DNA from: JBOFLG01 sp051657745
Lineage (GTDB): Bacteria; Actinomycetota; Actinomycetes; Actinomycetales; Dermatophilaceae
Length of the DNA stretch: 8,754 bases
Assembly: GCA_051657745.1 (NCBI GenBank)
Contig: JBOFLG010000155.1
Location: 1-8,754, forward strand
Direction of reading: 5' to 3'
Both the position numbers and the translations under genes were made by a program. Position 1 is the stretch's first letter. Each line of letters starts with the position of its first letter. The notes beneath the pieces are model-generated. The model was not told the origin of the DNA. It ran no database searches and saw nothing but the letters and a program-made list of their open reading frames with translations. Below are positions 6,437 through 8,754 of this stretch, piece by piece.

Positions 6437-7068
6437 ACGGTTCCTGCCGCGGGGCGGCGCACCACACGCCCGGTGCGTGCCGGCACCTGCCGTGCACTGG
6501 GCTGTGGCGCGCGGTGGGCGAGGGCGGCCCGCAGCTGAGCGCGGCCTCGGTGAATTCGAGACCGTACGGTACCGAGCTTGATGCCAAGGGTGACCGCGAC
6601 CTCCTCGTACGAGAGCCCCTCGATGTCGCAGAGCACAACCGCAGCACGGAAGTCCGGCGACAGCGCATCGAGAGCCCGTTGCACATCGTCGTCGAAGTGA
6701 CTATCGGCGTATGCCTGCTCAGGGCCGGGGCCGCGGCTGGGCAGGCGGGCTGCGGACTCGTCGGACAACGCGTCGAACCGAATGCGTTGCTTGCGCCGCA
6801 TCCGGTCCAGGAACACGTTGGTGGTAATGCGGTGCAGCCAGCCCTCGAAGGTGCCCGGCTGGTAGGTGTGCAACGACCGGAACACCCGGATGAAGACGTC
6901 CTGGGTGAGGTCCTCGGCGTCGTGCACGTTGCCGGTGAGCCGGTACGCCAGCCGGTAGACGCGCGCCGAGTGCTGCTCAACGACCTGTTCCCAACTCGGA
7001 GCAGCCCACGCGGACCCGGCGTCGGGGGTCTGGGCCACAGTGGTCGCCACGGGGTCAACGGTGGTCAT
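6433..7068 (-). CDS. sigE: ECF RNA polymerase sigma factor, SigE-like
   Basis: A 211-residue group IV (ECF) sigma factor that directs RNA polymerase to stress promoters. Region 2 (about 26-95) contains VVEQHSARVYRLAYRLTGNVHDAEDLTQDVFIRVFR, with the core-binding and -10-recognition helix FEGWLHRITTNVFLDRMRRKQR. Region 4 (about 128-184) holds the helix-turn-helix LSPDFRAAVVLCDIEGLSYEEVAVTLGIKLGTVRSRIHRGRAQLR, given here in outline: GLSYEEVA then GTVRSRIHRGR. An Arg/Pro-rich C-terminal tail of about 25 residues follows. The ATG at 7068 is chosen because AGAGG lies at 7074-7078 with 5-base spacing; ATG 7092 is in frame but has no ribosome binding site. It is first in the cluster with anti-sigma and HtrA protease, so it likely controls envelope stress and possibly its own promoter. 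The assignment to SigE rather than another ECF sigma comes from the matching gene order with mycobacteria. Confidence 0.93.
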   Translation of the reverse strand: MTTVDPVATTVAQTPDAGSAWAAPSWEQVVEQHSARVYRLAYRLTGNVHDAEDLTQDVFIRVFRSLHTYQPGTFEGWLHRITTNVFLDRMRRKQRIRFDALSDESAARLPSRGPGPEQAYADSHFDDDVQRALDALSPDFRAAVVLCDIEGLSYEEVAVTLGIKLGTVRSRIHRGRAQLRAALAHRAPQPSARQVPARTGRVVRRPAAGTV

Positions 7069-7073
7069 GTCGT

Positions 7074-7078
7074 CCTCT
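7074..7078 (-). promoter_or_regulatory. Ribosome binding site deciding the sigE start
   Basis: AGAGG on the minus strand, five bases before ATG 7068. The alternative start at 7092 has no comparable purine tract, so this site favours the 211-residue form. Confidence 0.6.
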
Positions 7079-7192
7079 ACCAATTGGGTCATGTCGCGGA
7101 TGATGCGGTGTGCTGTCCGTAGATTGTTCCGGCGCAACCTGAGCGTCGGCTGGGAATCGGGACAGATGACCTGCCCGCGCCGCGCCGTGTTG

Positions 7193-7248
7193 CCGACAGC
7201 CCGCCCGAACTCGCCGCTACCCGACAGCCCGCCCGAACTCGCCTCTAC
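7193..7248. repeat. 28-bp tandem duplication in the sigE/methyltransferase intergenic region
   Basis: Two adjacent 28-bp units (7193-7220 and 7221-7248) are identical except for one base (G at 7216, T at 7244). Each begins CCGACAGCCCGCCCGAAC and ends CTAC. The second copy runs into the candidate -10 hexamer of the methyltransferase gene, so the unit covers the region where its -35 box or an operator would be. Confidence 0.95.
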
Positions 7249-7251
7249 TGT
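7246..7251 (+). promoter_or_regulatory. Candidate -10 hexamer for a leaderless methyltransferase transcript
   Basis: TACTGT matches TAnnnT and ends seven bases before ATG 7259. The G-run at 7252-7257 is too close to that ATG to act as a ribosome binding site, though it could serve the in-frame ATG at 7268. CCGACA at 7221-7226 partly resembles a -35 box but with a 19-base spacer. Confidence 0.5.
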
Positions 7252-7258
7252 GGGGGGT

Positions 7259-7894
7259 ATGAGCGTGATGAAACCGGCAAGTTGGAGTTACGCCGAAGAG
7301 TTCGTCTCCGAGCCAGAGGTCGTCCAGGCGGCACGCCGGCGCGGTGTCGAGTTCGGTCACGCGCCACCGGTGGGCTCCGGCGCCGGTGCTGTGCTCAGCG
7401 TGCTGGCCGCAACGGCCCAGGCCCGCCACGTCGTCGAGGTCGGCACCGGTGCGGGCACTTCGGGGCTGTGGCTTCTCAGCGGGATGCCCCAGGACGGGGT
7501 GTTGACCACCATCGACTCCTCCGCCGAGCACCAACGGGCCGCGCGAGCGGCCTACGCCGCGGCGGGCTACCCGCCACAGCGCACCCGGGTGATCACGGGT
7601 GCCGCGGCCGAGGTGCTCCCGCGGATGACCGACGGCGCCTACGACATGGTGCTCGTCGACGCCGACAAGCCGGGCTACCCGGCATACGTCGACCACGCAG
7701 TCCGGCTCCTGCGACCCGGCGGGGTGCTGGCCGTCGACCACATGCTGTGGCAAGACCAGGTGGCCGACCCCACTGCCCGAGACGCGGTGACGACCACCCT
7801 GCGTGACCTCGGCAAGACGCTCCGCGACTCCGACGACCTGGTCGTATCGCTGCTCCCGGTCAGCGATGGGCTGCTGGTGGCCGTGCGCCGTTGA
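7259..7894 (+). CDS. SAM-dependent O-methyltransferase (Rv1220c-like)
   Basis: A 211-residue class I methyltransferase of the catechol/caffeoyl-CoA O-methyltransferase family (methyltransferase family 3). The SAM-binding motif I is VVEVGTGAGTSGLWL (58-72), followed by the acidic ribose-binding end of strand 2 (TTID, 83-86), the VLVDADKPGYPAY motif (131-143) typical of the family with its metal/substrate aspartates, and VDHML (159-163) in place of the common DN motif. The N-terminus (WSYAEEFVSEPEVVQAARRRGVE) is the usual lid segment. The substrate cannot be told from sequence. ATG 7259 is chosen from the -10 spacing; ATG 7268 is an alternative. The gene is divergent from sigE, as the Rv1220c methyltransferase is in M. 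tuberculosis, so shared regulation through the 190-bp intergenic region is possible. The open frame upstream of 7259 overlaps sigE and is not coding. Confidence 0.92.
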   Translation: MSVMKPASWSYAEEFVSEPEVVQAARRRGVEFGHAPPVGSGAGAVLSVLAATAQARHVVEVGTGAGTSGLWLLSGMPQDGVLTTIDSSAEHQRAARAAYAAAGYPPQRTRVITGAAAEVLPRMTDGAYDMVLVDADKPGYPAYVDHAVRLLRPGGVLAVDHMLWQDQVADPTARDAVTTTLRDLGKTLRDSDDLVVSLLPVSDGLLVAVRR

Positions 7895-7919
7895 CGCCGG
7901 GCGGCGGAGGCGGCAGCAG

Positions 7920-8279
7920 TCAGGTCGCGACTCGTGGCCCGGCGCCACGCCGAAAACCGGCCGGCCCCTCGGCGATGGCCACGACTTCCCACTCCTCGAT
8001 CAGCATCGGCGCGGAGCCGATCATCCGGCTGCCGGGGGCAGTGCCGGACAGTGGCTCGAAGTCGTCGCGGAAGGCCGTGCGCTCCTCCTCGGTGTCGAAG
8101 ATGTACGTGCCTTCGAACCACTCCCCCTCGCGCATCCGCCACACCTTGAAGGCAAGCCCGTCGAGGAACATGAACCGCGCGATCGAGGTGCCGACAACAT
8201 ACTCGCGCAACGCGTCGCCGACCCCTGGCGGTGCATCGACCAACGACCAACGGACCGTCATCCCATAGCCTGCGTTCAT
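7920..8279 (-). CDS. Small YdhR-like / dimeric alpha-beta barrel protein
   Basis: A 119-residue protein that resembles the YdhR-type putative monooxygenase family, small dimeric alpha/beta-barrel proteins whose natural substrates are mostly unknown. Visible similarity lies in the core: FLDGLAFKVWRMREGEWFEGTYIFDTEEERTAF (in outline, GLAFKVWRM then GTYIFDTEEE), a strand-helix unit that corresponds to the FLWKVW..GGIYLF region of YdhR as I recall it. The C-terminus ends in a Gly/Arg-rich tail. No signal peptide or membrane helix is seen. ATG 8279 is well supported: GGAGG lies seven bases upstream and the ATG overlaps the aminopeptidase stop (ATGA). ATG 8261 is a weaker alternative. The frame open further upstream is antiparallel shadow within the aminopeptidase gene. 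It converges on the methyltransferase with 25 bp between the stops. The family assignment is moderate. Confidence 0.8.
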   Translation of the reverse strand: MNAGYGMTVRWSLVDAPPGVGDALREYVVGTSIARFMFLDGLAFKVWRMREGEWFEGTYIFDTEEERTAFRDDFEPLSGTAPGSRMIGSAPMLIEEWEVVAIAEGPAGFRRGAGPRVAT

Positions 8280-8754
8280 CTCATCTCCTCCAACCAGCGC
8301 AGCAGCAGTCGTGTCCCGAACCCGGTGGGGCCCACGGCGAGCGCACCGACATCGACGTCGGACCGCCCGGTGCCCGCGATGTCGAGATGCGCCCAGCGCC
8401 GCGAACCGATGAACTCCCTCAGGAACAGCGCCGCGGTGACGGCCCCGCCCCCGACCTCCGGTGCGTAGTGCGCGAGGTCGGCCACATCGGAGTCGAGCGC
8501 CCGACGGTATGCGGTGCGTAACGGCATCCGCCACAGGGTCTCACCGGTCGTGCCACCCGCGGCGATGAGCGCGTCCGCAAGAGCATCGTCGGTGGCGAAG
8601 ACGGGTGCGGCGACTCGCCCCAGGGCCACCCGTGCCGCGCCGGTCAGGGTGGCGATGTCGACAATGGCATCGGGGTCGAGCGCGGCGTCCGCGTAGGCGA
8701 GCGCGTCGGCGAGCACAATCCGGCCCTCCGCGTCGGTGTTACCGATCTCGACAG
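8276..8754 (-). CDS. pepA: Leucyl aminopeptidase, peptidase M17 (C-terminal part, cut by window edge)
   Basis: The visible 158 residues are the C-terminal end of a cytosolic two-metal aminopeptidase that removes N-terminal residues from peptides. The family signature NTDAEGR appears at the very start of the fragment (encoded by 8740-8720, VEIGNTDAEGRIVLADAL), supplying metal-binding Asp/Glu and the catalytic Arg. Further family blocks follow: DIATLTGAARVALG, TGETLWRMPL, and HLDIAGTGRSD near the C-terminus. The earlier metal ligands and the catalytic lysine lie beyond the window. The coding frame runs without a stop to 8754, so the GTG at 8716 is an internal codon, not the start. The TGA at 8276-8278 overlaps the ATG of the YdhR-like gene, so the two are probably co-transcribed. 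The symbol follows the family; some actinobacteria call this gene pepB. Confidence 0.95.
   Translation of the reverse strand, partial: VEIGNTDAEGRIVLADALAYADAALDPDAIVDIATLTGAARVALGRVAAPVFATDDALADALIAAGGTTGETLWRMPLRTAYRRALDSDVADLAHYAPEVGGGAVTAALFLREFIGSRRWAHLDIAGTGRSDVDVGALAVGPTGFGTRLLLRWLEEMR
8285..8291 (-). promoter_or_regulatory. Strong ribosome binding site of the YdhR-like gene
   Basis: GGAGGAG on the minus strand, within the last codons of the aminopeptidase gene, correctly spaced from ATG 8279. It shows that the small gene is translated from its own site although it overlaps the gene before it. Confidence 0.7.

Noticed and set aside
6142..7122. 326-codon plus-strand frame opposite the sigma and anti-sigma genes
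   Set aside because: Shadow of sigE; Arg/Pro-rich translation without any recognisable motif.
7126..7130. GGAAC on the minus strand upstream of sigE as the -35 box of an autoregulated ECF promoter
   Set aside because: No CGTT-like -10 element is found 16-17 bases downstream, so the match is only half a promoter and too short to support.
7040..7258. Upstream extension of the methyltransferase frame
   Set aside because: It runs antisense to sigE and across the 28-bp repeats; the family N-terminus and the -10 spacing point to ATG 7259.
7886..7906. Hairpin CGCCG/CGGCG at the methyltransferase stop as a terminator
   Set aside because: Only five base pairs with an 11-base loop and no T-tract; expected by chance in this GC-rich sequence.
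1..8754. Mobile elements, CRISPR arrays, tRNA or rRNA genes
   Set aside because: No transposase or integrase, no spaced repeat series, and no cloverleaf or rRNA-like segment was seen; gene content is conserved core genome.

Overview
The window is a GC-rich chromosomal segment (I judge roughly 70% G+C by eye) from an actinobacterium (Actinomycetota). Gene content and order closely follow what I recall of the Mycobacterium tuberculosis sigE neighbourhood (Rv1220c to Rv1233c): O-methyltransferase, ECF sigma factor, anti-sigma factor, HtrA-type protease, TatB, then Mrp, a DUF1003 membrane protein and an MgtE-N/CBS protein. The flanking M17 aminopeptidase and the sequence differences show it is not Mycobacterium tuberculosis itself. 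I cannot name the genus.

Left block (1-3837, + strand): an unrecognised 229-codon gene; a soluble protein with PRC-barrel-like, MgtE N-terminal and paired CBS domains but no membrane channel; a two-helix DUF1003 membrane protein overlapping its 3' end; and an Mrp/ApbC-type P-loop ATPase with an N-terminal MIP18 domain. Central block (3869-7068, - strand, read right to left): sigE-like ECF sigma factor, ZAS-type anti-sigma factor, membrane-anchored S1C serine protease with PDZ domain, and TatB. Sigma, anti-sigma and protease are joined by GTGA and ATGA stop/start overlaps, the expected layout of an envelope-stress regulon; tatB follows after 112 bp. Right block: an O-methyltransferase (+ strand, 7259-7894) divergent from sigE, converging on a small YdhR-like dimeric alpha/beta-barrel protein that overlaps the end of an M17 leucyl aminopeptidase cut by the window edge.

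The most interesting non-coding signals are: (i) a recurring TAnnnT hexamer placed 6-7 bases before the start codon of four genes, suggesting leaderless transcripts; (ii) a near-perfect 28-bp tandem duplication in the sigE/methyltransferase divergent promoter region; (iii) an imperfect 18-bp-period repeat upstream of tatB. Protein-level oddities are an Mrp lacking the C-terminal CxxC iron-sulfur motif, an MgtE-like sensor without a transporter, and a five-residue duplication in TatB. I found no mobile element, CRISPR array, RNA gene or clearly new multi-gene system; the locus looks like conserved core genome, with no intergenic gap above 300 bases.
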